From Sipunculus nudus (taxonomy: Eukaryota > Annelida > Sipuncula > Golfingiida > Sipunculidae), in assembly GCA_026874595.1 (NCBI GenBank), contig CM049310.1, forward strand, positions 66,048,056-66,112,055: a DNA stretch of 64,000 nt, in the 5' to 3' direction. This document shows positions 9,927 to 21,630 of this stretch, piece after piece (position 1 is the stretch's first letter; every line of letters starts with the position of its first letter). A program made the position numbers and the translations under genes. A model generated the notes under the pieces. That model worked only from the letters and a program-made list of their open reading frames with translations, was not told where the DNA came from and ran no database searches.

Positions 9927-10362
9927 CAGATGAAAAAACATGAAAATTTGTTTTGGTGCTATACCTCCACAACTATTAAACATTGGGCCATTTCCATCAC
10001 AGCACCTTAAACTAGGGTCCATGGGCTTATTTTTGCGCATAGGTGCCAAAGTGCGCTATTGCCAGATTTCCCTATTTTTGGGGTAAAACCTTTGAATTTT
10101 GAAAATATGCAGTTTTCAGCTTCTAACTCTGTCAGTTTTAATGCTAGAGAGGTCCAAATTTTTGCATCTTGTAGCCCTTGGTGAGTTCTCGGTGATCCAA
10201 CCAAAAATCTTGCAAAATCTCGCACCGTTTCTCGTCGAATGAGATTTCGCGATTTCACGGTGACATGCCCTATAGGCCACAGATATGCAGGCATCCTTTT
10301 GAAACTGATACATGTTACGTCATACACTAATATCTCGAAAGCAATTGTTCAGTTTTTGGAAA

Positions 10363-10382
10363 ATTACCGCTAGGGGGCGCTG
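10363..10382 (+). promoter_or_regulatory. Second CTCF-like site of the 1,274-bp unit
   Basis: The sequence ACCGCTAGGGGGCGCTGC carries the core in the same orientation as the first site, ~455 bp downstream. Counterparts lie near 11638, 12912, 14186 and their +14,603 copies. The truncated fifth unit lacks it. Confidence 0.5.
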
Positions 10383-13300
10383 CACTGCAACCCCGTACCT
10401 ACTATCATTGTTTAATCATATCTCCAAAACTACACATTTTAGGTACATAAACTGTACACCATATGAATTGGCGTTTCATGGCCTTGCTGCACATGACCTC
10501 TTTTGTTTAATCATACACGGTCCCCACAAATTTTAGCAACTTTGTAAAAATTAAAACCCGCATGCACAAATACATATGCCATCACGCATGCATTCACGCG
10601 TTTTAGTATGAAAGACAGACACGCTTTCCCGTGACTGCAAAAATTATAGCGTTCGCCTTATAAAATAAGTGACCACAGGCACTCTTTGCGGGCCGGTTTG
10701 CCATTTCTGTCGCGTTATAGTTTATTGCTTGCCGGAATCAGAGATTTCGACAAGTATGTTGATCAGTTCCGTTTGTTTGTTTGTCTGTATGTCCCCGTTC
10801 TACAGGCCACAATTTTGCACCAATCGTCCTGAAACTTATAGATAGAGTGTATAATCGGTTCTTCTCGGAGCCTATTGTTTTTGGTCATGATCAGTCAAGG
10901 GTCAAGGTCAGGGTCACCAAAAAGCTCAAAAACGGTTTTTTCTTCATACCTTCGTCAAAAATAGCCGTAGGCACCTAATCTGTAGCCCGTTTTATTTGCC
11001 ACTGCATGGCCACTTCCAACACTGCAAAATTGCCTCATTTCGCTGTTACCATGGTTACGCAATTTTGGGGAGAAATCATGGAATTTCGTGATATTTTTCA
11101 AATTTGCAGCAATTTTACTGATTCTGAGATATTTTATGTAACATAAGAATATCTCGAAACGGGGTTTTCAGATTTTGGAAATGGCCGCCAGGGGGCGTGG
11201 CAGATGAAAAAACATGAAAATTTGTTTTGGTGCTATACCTCCACAACTATTAAACATTGGGCCATTTCCATCACAGCACCTTAAACTAGGGTCCATGGGC
11301 TTATTTTTGCGCATAGGTGCCAAAGTGGGCTATTGCCAGATTTCCCTATTTTTGGGGTAAAACCTTTGAATTTTGAAAATATGCAGTTTTCAGCTTCTAA
11401 CTCTGTCAGTTTTAATGCTAGAGAGGTCCAAATTTTTGCATCTTGTAGCCCTTGGTGAGTTCTCGGTGATCCAACCAAAAATCTTGCAAAATCTCGCACC
11501 GTTTCTCGTCGAATGAGATTTCGCGATTTCACGGTGACATGCCCTATAGGCCACAGATATGCAGGCATCCTTTTGAAACTGATACATGTTACGTCATACA
11601 CTAATATCTCTAAAGCAATTGTTCAGTTTTTGGAAAATTACCGCTAGGGGGCGCTGCACTGCAACCCCGTACCTACTATCATTGTTTAATCATATCTCCA
11701 AAACTACACATTTTAGGTACATAAACTGTACACCATATGAATTGGCGTTTCATGGCCTTTCTGCACATGACCTCTTTTGTTTAATCATACACGGTCCCCA
11801 CAAATTTTAGCAACTTTGTAAAAATTAAAACCCGCATGCACAAATACATATGCCATCACGCATGCATTCACGCGTTTTAGTATGAAAGACAGACACGCTT
11901 TCCCGTGACTGCAAAAATTATAGCGTTCGCCGTATAAAATAAGTGACCACAGGCACTCTTTGCGGGCCGGTTTGCCATTTCTGTCGCGTTATAGTTTATT
12001 GCTTGCCGGAATCAGAGATTTCGACAAGTATGTTGATCAGTTCCGTTTGTTTGTTTGTCTGTATGTCCCCGCTCTACAGGCCACAATTTTGCACCAATCG
12101 TCCTGAAACTTATAGATAGAGTGTATAATCGGTTCTTCTCGGAGCCTATTGTTTTTGGTCATGATCGGTCAAGGGTCAAGGTCAGGGTCACCAAAAAGCT
12201 CAAAAACGGTTTTTTCTTCATACCTTCGTCAAAAATAGCCGTAGGCACCTAATCTGTAGCCCGTTTTATTTGCCACTGCATGGCCACTTCCAACACTGCA
12301 AAATTGCCTCATTTCGCTGTTACCATGGTTACGCAATTTTGGGGAGAAATCATGGAATTTCGTGATATTTTTCAAATTTGCAGCAATTTTACTGATTCTG
12401 AGATATTTTATGTAACATAAGAATATCTCGAAACGGGTTTTTCAGATTTTGGAAATGGCCGCCAGGGGGCGTGGCAGATGAAAAAACATGAAAATTTGTT
12501 TTGGTGCTATACCTCCACAACTATTAAACATTGGGCCATTTCCATCACAGCACCTTAAACTAGGGTCCATGGGCTTATTTTTGCGCATAGGTGCCAAAGT
12601 GGGCTATTGCGAGATTTCCCTATTTTTGGGGTAAAACCTTTGAATTTTGAAAATATGCAGTTTTCAGCTTCTAACTCTGTCAGTTTTAATGCTAGAGAGG
12701 TCCAAATTTTTGCATCTTGTAGCCCTTGGTGAGTTCTCGGTGATCCAACCAAAAATCTTGCAAAATCTCGCACCGTTTCTCGTCGAATGAGATTTCGCGA
12801 TTTCACGGTGACATGCCCTATAGGCCACAGATATGCAGGCATCCTTTTGAAACTGATACATGTTACGTCATACACTAATATCTCGAAAGCAATTGTTCAG
12901 TTTTTGGAAAATTACCGCTAGGGGGCGCTGCACTGCAACCCCGTACCTACTATCATTGTTTAATCATATCTCCAAAACTACACATTTTAGGTACATAAAC
13001 TGTACACCATATGAATTGGCGTTTCATGGCCTTTCTGCACATGACCTCTTTTGTTTAATCATACACGGTCCCCACAAATTTTAGCAACTTTGTAAAAATT
13101 AAAACCCGCATGCACAAATACATATGCCATCACGCATGCATTCACGCGTTTTAGTATGAAAGACAGACACGCTTTCCCGTGACTGCAAAAATTATAGCGT
13201 TCGCCGTATAAAATAAGTGACCACAGGCACTCTTTGCGGGCCGGTTTGCCATTTCTGTCGCGTTATAGTTTATTGCTTGCCGGAATCAGAGATTTCGACA

Positions 13301-15408
13301 AGTATGTTGATCAGTTCCGTTTGTTTGTTTGTCTGTATGTCCCCGCTCTACAGGCCACAATTTTGCACCAATCGTCCTGAAACTTATAGATAGAGTGTAT
13401 AATCGGTTCTTCTCGGAGCCTATTGTTTTTGGTCATGATCGGTCAAGGGTCAAGGTCAGGGTCACCAAAAAGCTCAAAAACGGTTTTTTCTTCATACCTT
13501 CGTCAAAAATAGCCGTAGGCACCTAATCTGTAGCCCGTTTTATTTGCCACTGCATGGCCACTTCCAACACTGCAAAATTGCCTCATTTCGCTGTTACCAT
13601 GGTTACGCAATTTTGGGGAGAAATCATGGAATTTCGTGATATTTTTCAAATTTGCAGCAATTTTACTGATTCTGAGATATTTTATGTAACATAAGAATAT
13701 CTCGAAACGGGTTTTTCAGATTTTGGAAATGGCCGCCAGGGGGCGTGGCAGATGAAAAAACATGAAAATTTGTTTTGGTGCTATACCTCCACAACTATTA
13801 AACATTGGGCCATTTCCATCACAGCACCTTAAACTAGGGTCCATGGGCTTATTTTTGCGCATAGGTGCCAAAGTGCGCTATTGCCAGATTTCCCTATTTT
13901 TGGGGTAAAACCTTTGAATTTTGAAAATATGCAGTTTTCAGCTTCTAACTCTGTCAGTTTTAATGCTAGAGAGGTCCAAATTTTTGCATCTTGTAGCCCT
14001 TGGTGAGTTCTCGGTGATCCAACCAAAAATCTTGCAAAATCTCGCACCGTTTCTCGTCGAATGAGATTTCGTGATTTCACGGTGACATGCCTATAGGCCA
14101 CAGATATGCAGGCATACTTTTGAAACTGATACATGTTACGTCATACACTAATATCTCGAAAGCAATTGTTCAGTTTTTGGAAAATTACCGCTAGGGGGCG
14201 CTGCACTGCAACCCCGTACCTACTATCATTGTTTAATCATATCTCCAAAACTACACATTTTAGGTACATAAACTGTACACCATATGAATTGGCGTTTCAT
14301 GGCCTTTCTGCACATGACCTCTTTTGTTTAATCATACACGGTCCCCACAAATTTTAGCAACTTTGTAAAAATTAAAACCCGCATGCACAAATACATATGC
14401 CATCACGCATGCATTCACGCGTTTTAGTATGAAAGACAGACACGCTTTCCGGTGACTGCAAAAATTATAGCGTTCGCCGTATAAAATAAGTGACCACAGG
14501 CACTCTTTGCGGGCCGGTTTGCCATTTCTGTCGCGTTATAGTTTATTGCTTGCCGGAATCAGAGATTTCGACAAGTATGTTGATCAGTTCCGTTTGTTTG
14601 TTTGTCTGTATGTCCCCGCTCTACAGGCCACAATTTTGCACCAATCGTCCTGAAACTTATAGATAGAGTGTATAATCGGTTCTTCTCGGAGCCTATTGTT
14701 TTTGGTCATGATCGGTCAAGGGTCAAGGTCAGGGTCACCAAAAAGCTCAAAAACGGTTTTTTCTTCATACCTTCGTCAAAAATAGCCGTAGGCACCTAAT
14801 CTGTAGCCCGTTTTATTTGCCACTGCATGGCCACTTCCAACACTGCAAAATTGCCTCATTTCGCTGTTACCATGGTTACGCAATTTTGGGGAGAAATCAT
14901 GGAATTTCGTGATATTTTTCAAATTTGCAGCAATTTTACTGATTCTGAGATATTTTATGTAACATAAGAATATCTCGAAACGGGTTTTTCAGATTTTGGA
15001 AATGGCCGCCAGGGGGCGTGGCAGATGAAAAAACATGAAAATTTGTTTTGGTGCTATACCTCCACAACTATTAAACATTGGGCCATTTCCATCACAGCAC
15101 CTTAAACTAGGGTCCATGGGCTTATTTTTGCGCATAGGTGCCAAAGTGGGCTATTGCGAGATTTCCCTATTTTTGGGGTAAAACCTTTGAATTTTGAAAA
15201 TATGCAGTTTTCAGCTTCTAACTCTGTCAGTTTTAATGCTAGAGAGGTCCAAATTTTTGCATCTTGTAGCCCTTGGTGAGTTCTCGGTGATCCAACCAAA
15301 AATCTTGCAAAATCTCGCACCGTTTCTCGTCGAATGAGATTTCGCGATTTCACGGTGACATGCCCTATAGGCCACAGATATGCAGGCATCCTTTTGAAAC
15401 TGATACAT

Positions 15409-15545
15409 ACAACGAAGACACGTGCAATTGCCGCAAGTGGCGACAGGGTTCTTACGGTGGGCAGCCGGCGTGTGCAGCGGTGCGTGTCGGCCTTTCCGGG
15501 CCCTATCTATTATCATACATGTTGGAGGCACAGTCCAGACTTTAA
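15409..15545 (+). repeat. GC-rich CACGTG module
   Basis: It reads 'acgaagacacgtgc', 'ccgcaagtggcg', 'cttacggtgggc', 'ggcgtgtgcagcggtgcgtg', 'ttggaggcacagtc'. It contains a perfect E-box CACGTG and is strongly GC-rich against AT-rich surroundings. A second version is at 19297-19425 and diverged ones at ~5230 and ~20980. In each clear case a GCTTGCCGG palindrome follows within tens of bases. Confidence 0.75.
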
Positions 15546-16273
15546 TACAAGTTATTACTTGTATTACTTGCCGGAAATCTTCGATTTTCGAAAGCATGTT
15601 GGTCACCCGTGTATGTTTGTTCCTTCATCTTATGTATTATACTAATATCTCAAAAATTATTTTTCATTTTCCCGATATGGCTGCTAGGGGGCGCTACACT
15701 TGACCCTTCCAAAAAAATCAGTTTTTGAACATATTTCCGTAAGAGTAAACCTATATTACACAAACTATAGCTTATTTTCTTTCTCTTGGTCTTCTTCAAA
15801 ACATGGTCAAGTCACCTGGTCTCCATCTAGTGTCACTTTGTCAGTATGTCTGTCTGTTTGTCATTTATCCTCATATTCGCCTGCTTGCTAGTTTTTGCAC
15901 TTTAGATATAGCAATCAACAAGTCAGATATGTGGACGAATCCTTTTGAAACTATTACATCTTATGTCATACACTAATATCACGAAACGCATTTGTCGTCT
16001 TCAGGATATGTCCACTAGAGGGCGCTGCAGTCGAACATATCCAGTATATCATTATTTGGCCATATCTCCAAAATTATAAGCCTCAATTACATAAACTATA
16101 GATTATTTTCTTCCTCTGAGTCTTCTCCATAACCTGATTAAGTCATCTTGTCTCCATCTTGTGTCCCTTTGTAAGTTTTTCTGTTTGTTTGTCAGTTGTC
16201 CTCAAATTCGCCGGCTTTTTGGTTCTTGAGTCTCACTAATAGCATTCTACAGGCCACCGTTTTGAAAGGATCA
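15546..16273 (+). repeat. Palindrome plus ~328-bp subrepeats
   Basis: An 'acttgccggaaatcttcg' palindrome at ~15568 is followed by two ~328-bp-type subrepeats with CTCF-like sites near 15678 and 16009. The second subrepeat is interrupted at 16273 by a mobile element and resumes at 17517. Confidence 0.85.
16009..16027 (+). promoter_or_regulatory. CTCF-like site TGTCCACTAGAGGGCGCTG
   Basis: CCACTAGAGGGCGC fits the degenerate CTCF core (CCASYAGRKGGCRS as I recall it) at every position. Copy at 30612. Confidence 0.55.
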
Positions 16274-17516
16274 TTTTTAGCTCAGCTGACTTTCAGTCAT
16301 GCTGGGCTATAGCGATGGGTCTTTGTCCGTCGTCCTTCCATCTGTCCATCCTGCTGACCGGCCGTCCGTCTGTTAGCAGGGCACAAATCGTAACTGTACG
16401 GGCTAGGGTCATGAACCCTATGTAGTCTTAGAGGTTCTAAAATGATCTCCTTGCAAACATGAAATTAGGTCACTGACCTATATTCTCGAAGTTACAGGGT
16501 GTGTATGTACCCCCCAGAAATAATTCTTTTAGCTAAAATTTTCATCCAAAACCTTCCATCTTTCACATACAGTTCATCTACCAACAGGGGAAGAACCATA
16601 ATTATTTTGAAGTCAACAGGTCAAAGGTCAAGGTCACAGGAGTCCCTTTATTTAATGCCTGTGGATGCATTTTAAGCCAAATCTTTCATCCCAATTCTTT
16701 GAAATTTTACATATATTTCACCTACTAAGAGGGAGAAGAATCCTATAGATTTTTAGGTCACAAGATCAAAGATCAGGGTCACAGGATCCAATTTTTTAAA
16801 AAGGTTGTGAAAACATTTCAAGCTAGACATTTCATTCCAAACTTCCCAGCACTGATATCGCTTCTCTGCCAACAGGGGAAAAGACCTGTTGAATTTGAGG
16901 TCAAAGGTGAAGTTCACTGCACCCACTTTTTGTGTGGAGTCATTTTCAGGAAACTTTTCAATCTATACCTTCCATTTGTCATATATGGCTTACCTACCAA
17001 TAGGGGAAGAAGCCTATCGATGTCGAGTTCGAAAGGTCAAAGGTCAAGGACACATTACTTAATTATTCTAAATGGTTGTGAACATTTTGCAAGTGAAACT
17101 GTTCAACCCAAACCTTCAGTTTTTCACATATGCCATATCTATGCATCACTCAATTTGATTCAAACTTCATATTTATAAGCACCCGTTTCTCAATAATTCT
17201 TGCATGGATTTCCTTGATTTTTGCTATATATTTTGATCTTATATTTGCCCTTTTTGGTGTTTCTTTTGAGACTGACAGGTATCAAGCAAGCTATGGGAAT
17301 AGTTACTGATAGCTTAACAATCATTCATTTTTCCTAAGACCATCAAGTCACTGTGTTTTAACCAGACATAGGTGATGTATATTTCTGTTGTCGTAGAAAA
17401 TTTCAACATATTGGCAAATTGGTTCTTCAAAATGTGACTGGAAGTTGTGAATCTCAGCCCATGATGTGGCAGGTCATGCTTGGCAGCTGAGCGTCATGAC
17501 CCATGGGTCACTTGTT
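16274..17516 (+). mobile_element. 1,243-bp non-autonomous element inserted in a repeat
   Basis: It starts 'tttttagctcagctgac' and ends 'agctgagcg' ... TGACCCATGGGTCA (perfect 14-bp palindrome, 17497-17510) 'cttgtt'. It splits a 328-bp-type subrepeat: left flank 'ttttgaaaggatc', right flank 'aaactattacatctt', where intact copies read 'gaatccttttgaaactatt'. Inside are about four ~130-150-bp units, each with 'accaacaggggaagaa' and AGGTCA repeats (16617-16636, ~17035). It has no ORF of note. CTCAGCTG near the start and CAGCTGAG near the end are inverted. Similar ends are common in bivalve genomes from general memory. The class is uncertain: a Helitron/Helentron-like end is possible (hairpin before the terminus), but CTTG does not fit CTRR. 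Confidence 0.75.
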
Positions 17517-18230
17517 AAACTATTACATCTTACATCTTACAGTAATATCTCGAAACAGATTATTCATTTTCTGGATATTGCCAATAGGGGGCGTTGCACT
17601 CGCCTCTCCCCTATATATATTTCTTTGCCATATCTACAAAACTATAAACTTCAATTACAAACACTATGACTTATTGTCTTCCTTTGAATCTTCTCCATAA
17701 TCTGAGTTAGTCATCTGGTCTTATTCTTGTGTCACTTTTTCAGTATGTTTGTCTGTTTGTCAGTGATCCTCATTTTTGCCTGATTGCTGGATCTTGCGTC
17801 TTACAGTTAGCAATCTTCAGGCCACAGTTTTGAAGGAATCCTTTTGAATTGGAACATCTCTTACAATAATATATACATTTTGGAACATTTCTTACAATAA
17901 TATCTCAAAAGAAATTTTTTAATTTTTGGGATATGGCCGCTAGGGGATGCTACGGTAGAGCCTCCACACCATATCATTTTTTGGCCATATCTCCGACATT
18001 ATAAACTCTACCTTCACTTGTAGTCTTTTATCTCAGGTGTGTCAGTATATTTGTCTGTTTTGAGCTATGTCTGATTTCATGTTCTTTTGTGTGATATATG
18101 TCGTTCAACAGGCCTAACGTTCCAGCAATCGCTTTAAAAGTCATTCAATTGATAGAAAACCGTCAGTTTGTCCTGTTTGTCCATCTGTCTGTCATTTAAG
18201 TCCGGCAAGCTCTCGACCTATGGTCGTCTA
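17517..18230 (+). repeat. Resumed subrepeats, CGACC hairpin
   Basis: The interrupted subrepeat continues with a CTCF-like site at ~17580 (CCAATAGGGGGCGTTG) and a degraded one at ~17936 (CCGCTAGGGGATGC). It ends with CGACC-TAT-GGTCG at ~18207 and a short TTTG tract. Confidence 0.85.
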
Positions 18231-19296
18231 GTTTGTTTGTTTGTCTGTCCAGTCTCTACAGGTCGCAATTTTGATCCCATCGCTTTCAAACTTTCACAGT
18301 TTGTGTAAAATAAAAAATGCAAGAAGCCTATTGTTTTTGGGCAATATAGGTCAGAGGTCAAGGTCAAGATCATCAAAAGTTCCGAAAGTGCTCTTTTCTT
18401 CATATCTCCATTACTATTTGTCATAGCCACTTCAAACATGGCTCATTTTAATCGGCATTCCAAGGCCTTTCTTCTGATATATATGTTGCTGAAATCTGCT
18501 GTTTCTATGGTTACACATTTTTGGGGAAAACGCATGATTTTCGAAAATAAAAGGCCTAATTTTTCTAACTTTGTCATTTTTAAAGCTAGAGAGTTCTAGT
18601 TTTTTGCATCAGATAGTACTAAATAAGCTTTTTATCATACAAGTGAAAGTCTCGTAAAATCTCGCACCATTTCTCGTCAAACCAGAATTTTCGAGATTTC
18701 ATTAAATATGGCTTACAGGTCGCATTTTTTAAACTATGACTTTGAAAATGACATATTTTGTGTTATTTAGAAATATCTCGAAACCAATTTTTCATTTTTT
18801 GGAAATAGCCACCAGGGGGCGTGGTACATGAAACACTGTAACATATCATTTTTCTGCAATATCTCAAAAAATATTAAACGTGACACCATTTTTTTGGTCG
18901 TATCTGAAACTAGGAAGATTGGCTTATCCTTTCGCACATGTTGCTTTGTGCTACTGTTACCATGGTTACCAAATTTTGGGGTAAAACTTGACAATCTGAA
19001 AATTCGGAGTTTTCCAGCTTCTATCTCTGTTGATATTTGCGATAGAAAGGTCTGGTGTTTGGCGTTAGACAGCATCCCTCTAGTTCTAAGCCATTCAATC
19101 GCAAGTCTCGTCATATCTCGCGCCGTTTCTCGTGAAACGAGAACACGTGACCATTCAAAGAAATGCCTATAATTCTGTCATTTTTCACGCTACAGACACA
19201 TGGTTTGCAGCGCTGGATAGCGGCTGACACTCGCAGTCACATTCAGGGGTCACATTGTTAGTCTCGTCAAATCTCGCGCCGTTTTTCGCCATACCA
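18231..19296 (+). repeat. Diverged R148-like composite unit
   Basis: Contains AGGTCA repeats (~18350), 'gctagagagttctag', CTCGTCAAACCAG (~18677; one arm mutated), a CTCF-like site (~18807), GTTACCATGGTTAC (~18956) and CTCGTGAAACGAG (~19130). Same plan as 3.9-5.2 kb. Confidence 0.8.
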
Positions 19297-19430
19297 CGAA
19301 GACACGTGCCGTGGCCGCAAGTGGCGGCAGGGTCCTTACGGTGGGCGGCCGGCGTGTGCAGCGGTGCGTGACGGCCTCTCCGGGCCCCATCTATGATCAT
19401 ACATGTTGGAGGCACAGTCACAACTTTATT
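19297..19430 (+). repeat. GC-rich CACGTG module, second version
   Basis: It matches 15409-15545 with scattered differences ('cgtggccgcaagtggcggca') and again precedes a GCTTGCCGG palindrome (19431). Confidence 0.75.
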
Positions 19431-19635
19431 GCTTGCCGGAAATCTTCGATTTTCGCAAGCTGGTTGGTCAGTCGCGGATGTCTGTTTGTTGCTTGCCGGA
19501 AATCTTCGATTTTCGCAAGCATGTTGATCAGTCCCGTATGTTTGTTACTTGCCGGAATCAAAGATTTCGGCAAGTATGTTTGTCAGTTCCGTATGTTTGT
19601 TTGTTTGTTTGTTTGTTTGTTTGTTTGTCTGTCTG
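19431..19635. repeat. Three GCTTGCCGG palindromes and (TTTG)n
   Basis: Palindromes start at about 19431, 19492 and 19547. The first two have the gaaatcttcgat loop, the third the inverted gaatcaaagatt loop. A TTTG/TCTG tract follows from ~19588. Confidence 0.88.
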
Positions 19636-20930
19636 TATGTCTGCGCGCTACAAGCCACAATTTTAAAGCAATCGCTCTGAAAATTTTACATTAAGTGTAA
19701 AATCGGTTCTTCTCGGAGCCTATTGTTTTTGGCCATGACCGTTCAAAGGTCAAGGTCAGGGTTACCAAAAACTCTTAAAACAGATTTTTCTTCATATCTT
19801 CGTCAATAATAATCGTAGCTGCTAAATCTGTAGCTCATTTTATTCCTCATTATGTTAGCTTTCCATGTGATAGCAAATATGTCCGGTCAATGGTTACCAT
19901 GGTAACGTATTTTTGGGGGAAAATCAGAAAATTCGAAAATTTCCCTCCAAATTTTTCATTTTTTAAGCTAGAGAGCTCTAGTTTTTTGCATTGTGTAGCA
20001 TTTTATATGCTCTGTGCAAAATTAATGCATGTCTCGCAAAATCTCGTGTCATTTGTCGTCAAATGAGACTTTTCGAGATTTCATTAAATACGATTTAGAG
20101 GTCGCAGTTTTACAGCTGAGGTTCTGAAAGTGACATATTTTCTGTTTTTCTGTATAATCTCGAACTTGTTTTTTCATTTTTCGAAAATAGCCACCAGGGG
20201 GCGTGGTACTGGAAACACTACAACTTATCATTTTTTCGCAATATCTTAAAAAATATTAAGCAAATAACAATTTTTTTTGTCGCATCTAAAACTAGGATCA
20301 TTGCCTTATTCCATCCGACATATAGCCTTGTGCGGCCGTTGCCATGGTTACCAAATTTTTGGGTTAAACTTGACGATCTGAAAATATGTAGTTTTTGGCT
20401 TCTATCTCGGTTAATATTTATGTTTTAAGGGTCTAGTTTTTGCATTAGGCTGCTTTCTCTTGGTTCTAAGCCATTTAATTGCAAGTCCCGTCAAATCTCG
20501 CTCGGTTTATTGCCAAACGAGAAATTACGAGATTTCACAGAAATGCTTATAGCTTGATCACGGTTAATGCTAAAATGGAGTAGTTTTCAGCATTTGGTAG
20601 CATTTCAGAAGCTGGACATGATTACACTGCAAATCTCGCCTCATCTCGTATCATCTCCCGCCAAACGAGAATATTTTAGATTTCAAAAAATGTCTTTATC
20701 TCGGTCATTTTCATGCTAGATATTTTATTTTTCTATTGTTCAAGAATCATTTGACTAGTTTTAAGTGACAAAAGTGAATATCTCGTCATATCTCGCACCA
20801 TTTCTTGTCAAACGAGAACATGGGACCATTCAAAGAAACGCCTATAATTGTGTTATTTTTATGTGGAAGACTTATAGTTTTCAGCATTTGATAGCGTCTA
20901 ACATTCTCGGTCACATTATATGATTATATT
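19636..20930 (+). repeat. Diverged R148-like units
   Basis: Same order as 18.2-19.3 kb: AGGTCA repeats (~19745), perfect X-box 19893-19906, 'gctagagagctctag', CTCF-like site ~20190, GTTGCCATGGTTAC ~20337 (closer to the classical X-box left half), and several hairpins (~20050, 20513, 20655, 20803). Confidence 0.8.
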
Positions 20931-21630
20931 GTAAGTTTCTTCAAATCTTGCATCGTTTTTCTTCAAATAAAAAAATTACATCCAATTGCCATGACCATAA
21001 GTGATGGCAGTATGTGATAGTAAATGTCGGCAGGGGCATTACATTTGACAGTTGGAGCTTTGTTCTATGGATGTGCGATGGTCCATGAAAAGACACAATT
21101 CGGATTGATCCCACCTGTGCTTTTGGTGGTGGCCTCTTTTCATGCTTTGTATGGCCGCACTTTGAGGATTTCAATGCATTGAGAGCTTAATGACCTGTTG
21201 TAAAGGATAATCCCTTTAAAAAAACAAAAACAAAGAGAGAGGCTCCCCGAAATGTTACTGAATGCAGAGATAGTGTTGCTGGTAAGCACAATCACAACTA
21301 TAATATCAGGGACGGATCCCCGATTTGCAGTTGGGTGTGTCAAATCAGGGACGGATATCCGGTTTGCAATTGGGGGTAGGGGTTAAATATAAATTATACA
21401 TCATATAATAATAATAATAATAATAATAAGTCTGCGACTTTTGAAATTCAGTAAAACCACATAAAGATGTGTTTATGTTTTCCAAACAATAGGGGTTGGT
21501 CATTTGACCTGTTCCAAATGTTTTTTGCCTTTCTGCTGTTTGTTGTCTGTTAGTTTGACTTCTACTTCCGGCAAGTCCCGACCTATGGTCGTCTAGTCTG
21601 TCTGTTTGTCTGTCTGTTTGTTTGTCTGCA
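20931..21630 (+). repeat. Old inserted module and ATA microsatellite
   Basis: 'acatccaattgccatgac' relates to 5230. 'cagggacggatccccgattt' at ~21308 recurs at once as 'cagggacggatatccgg' (21346). An (ATA)n run is at 21405-21429. It ends in CGACC-TAT-GGTCG (~21579) and TCTG/TTTG before the next long unit. Confidence 0.65.

Larger units (their letters stand above)
9451..15408 (+). repeat. 1,274-bp tandem array, 4.7 units
   Basis: Units start at 9451, 10726, 12000, 13274 and 14547; the fifth is cut at about 15408. Each begins with a GCTTGCCGG palindrome and contains, in order: 'ctacaggccacaatttt', AGGTCA repeats, X-box-like palindrome, CTCF-like site CCGCCAGGGGGCGTGG, 'gctagagaggtcc', CTCGTCGAATGAG hairpin, a second CTCF-like site CCGCTAGGGGGCGCTG and a CGCATGC-rich linker. 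Units 3 and 5 share 'ttgcgagattt' while 1, 2 and 4 have 'ttgccagattt'. Small frames of 65-106 codons recur every 1,274 bp on both strands and have no recognisable domain. Confidence 0.97.

Noticed and set aside
10007-15389. Recurrent 65-106-codon frames every 1,274 bp
   Set aside because: Present once per repeat unit, on opposite strands and overlapping, without a recognisable domain, and broken in some units by single-base indels.
15211-15606. 131-codon minus frame, duplicated at 29814-30209
   Set aside because: It runs across the junction of three unrelated repeat modules; the duplication is explained by the 14.6-kb copy.
16274-17516. Helitron assignment for the inserted element
   Set aside because: A terminal palindrome is present, but the end reads CTTG rather than CTRR and the start does not begin with a plain TC; left as unclassified.
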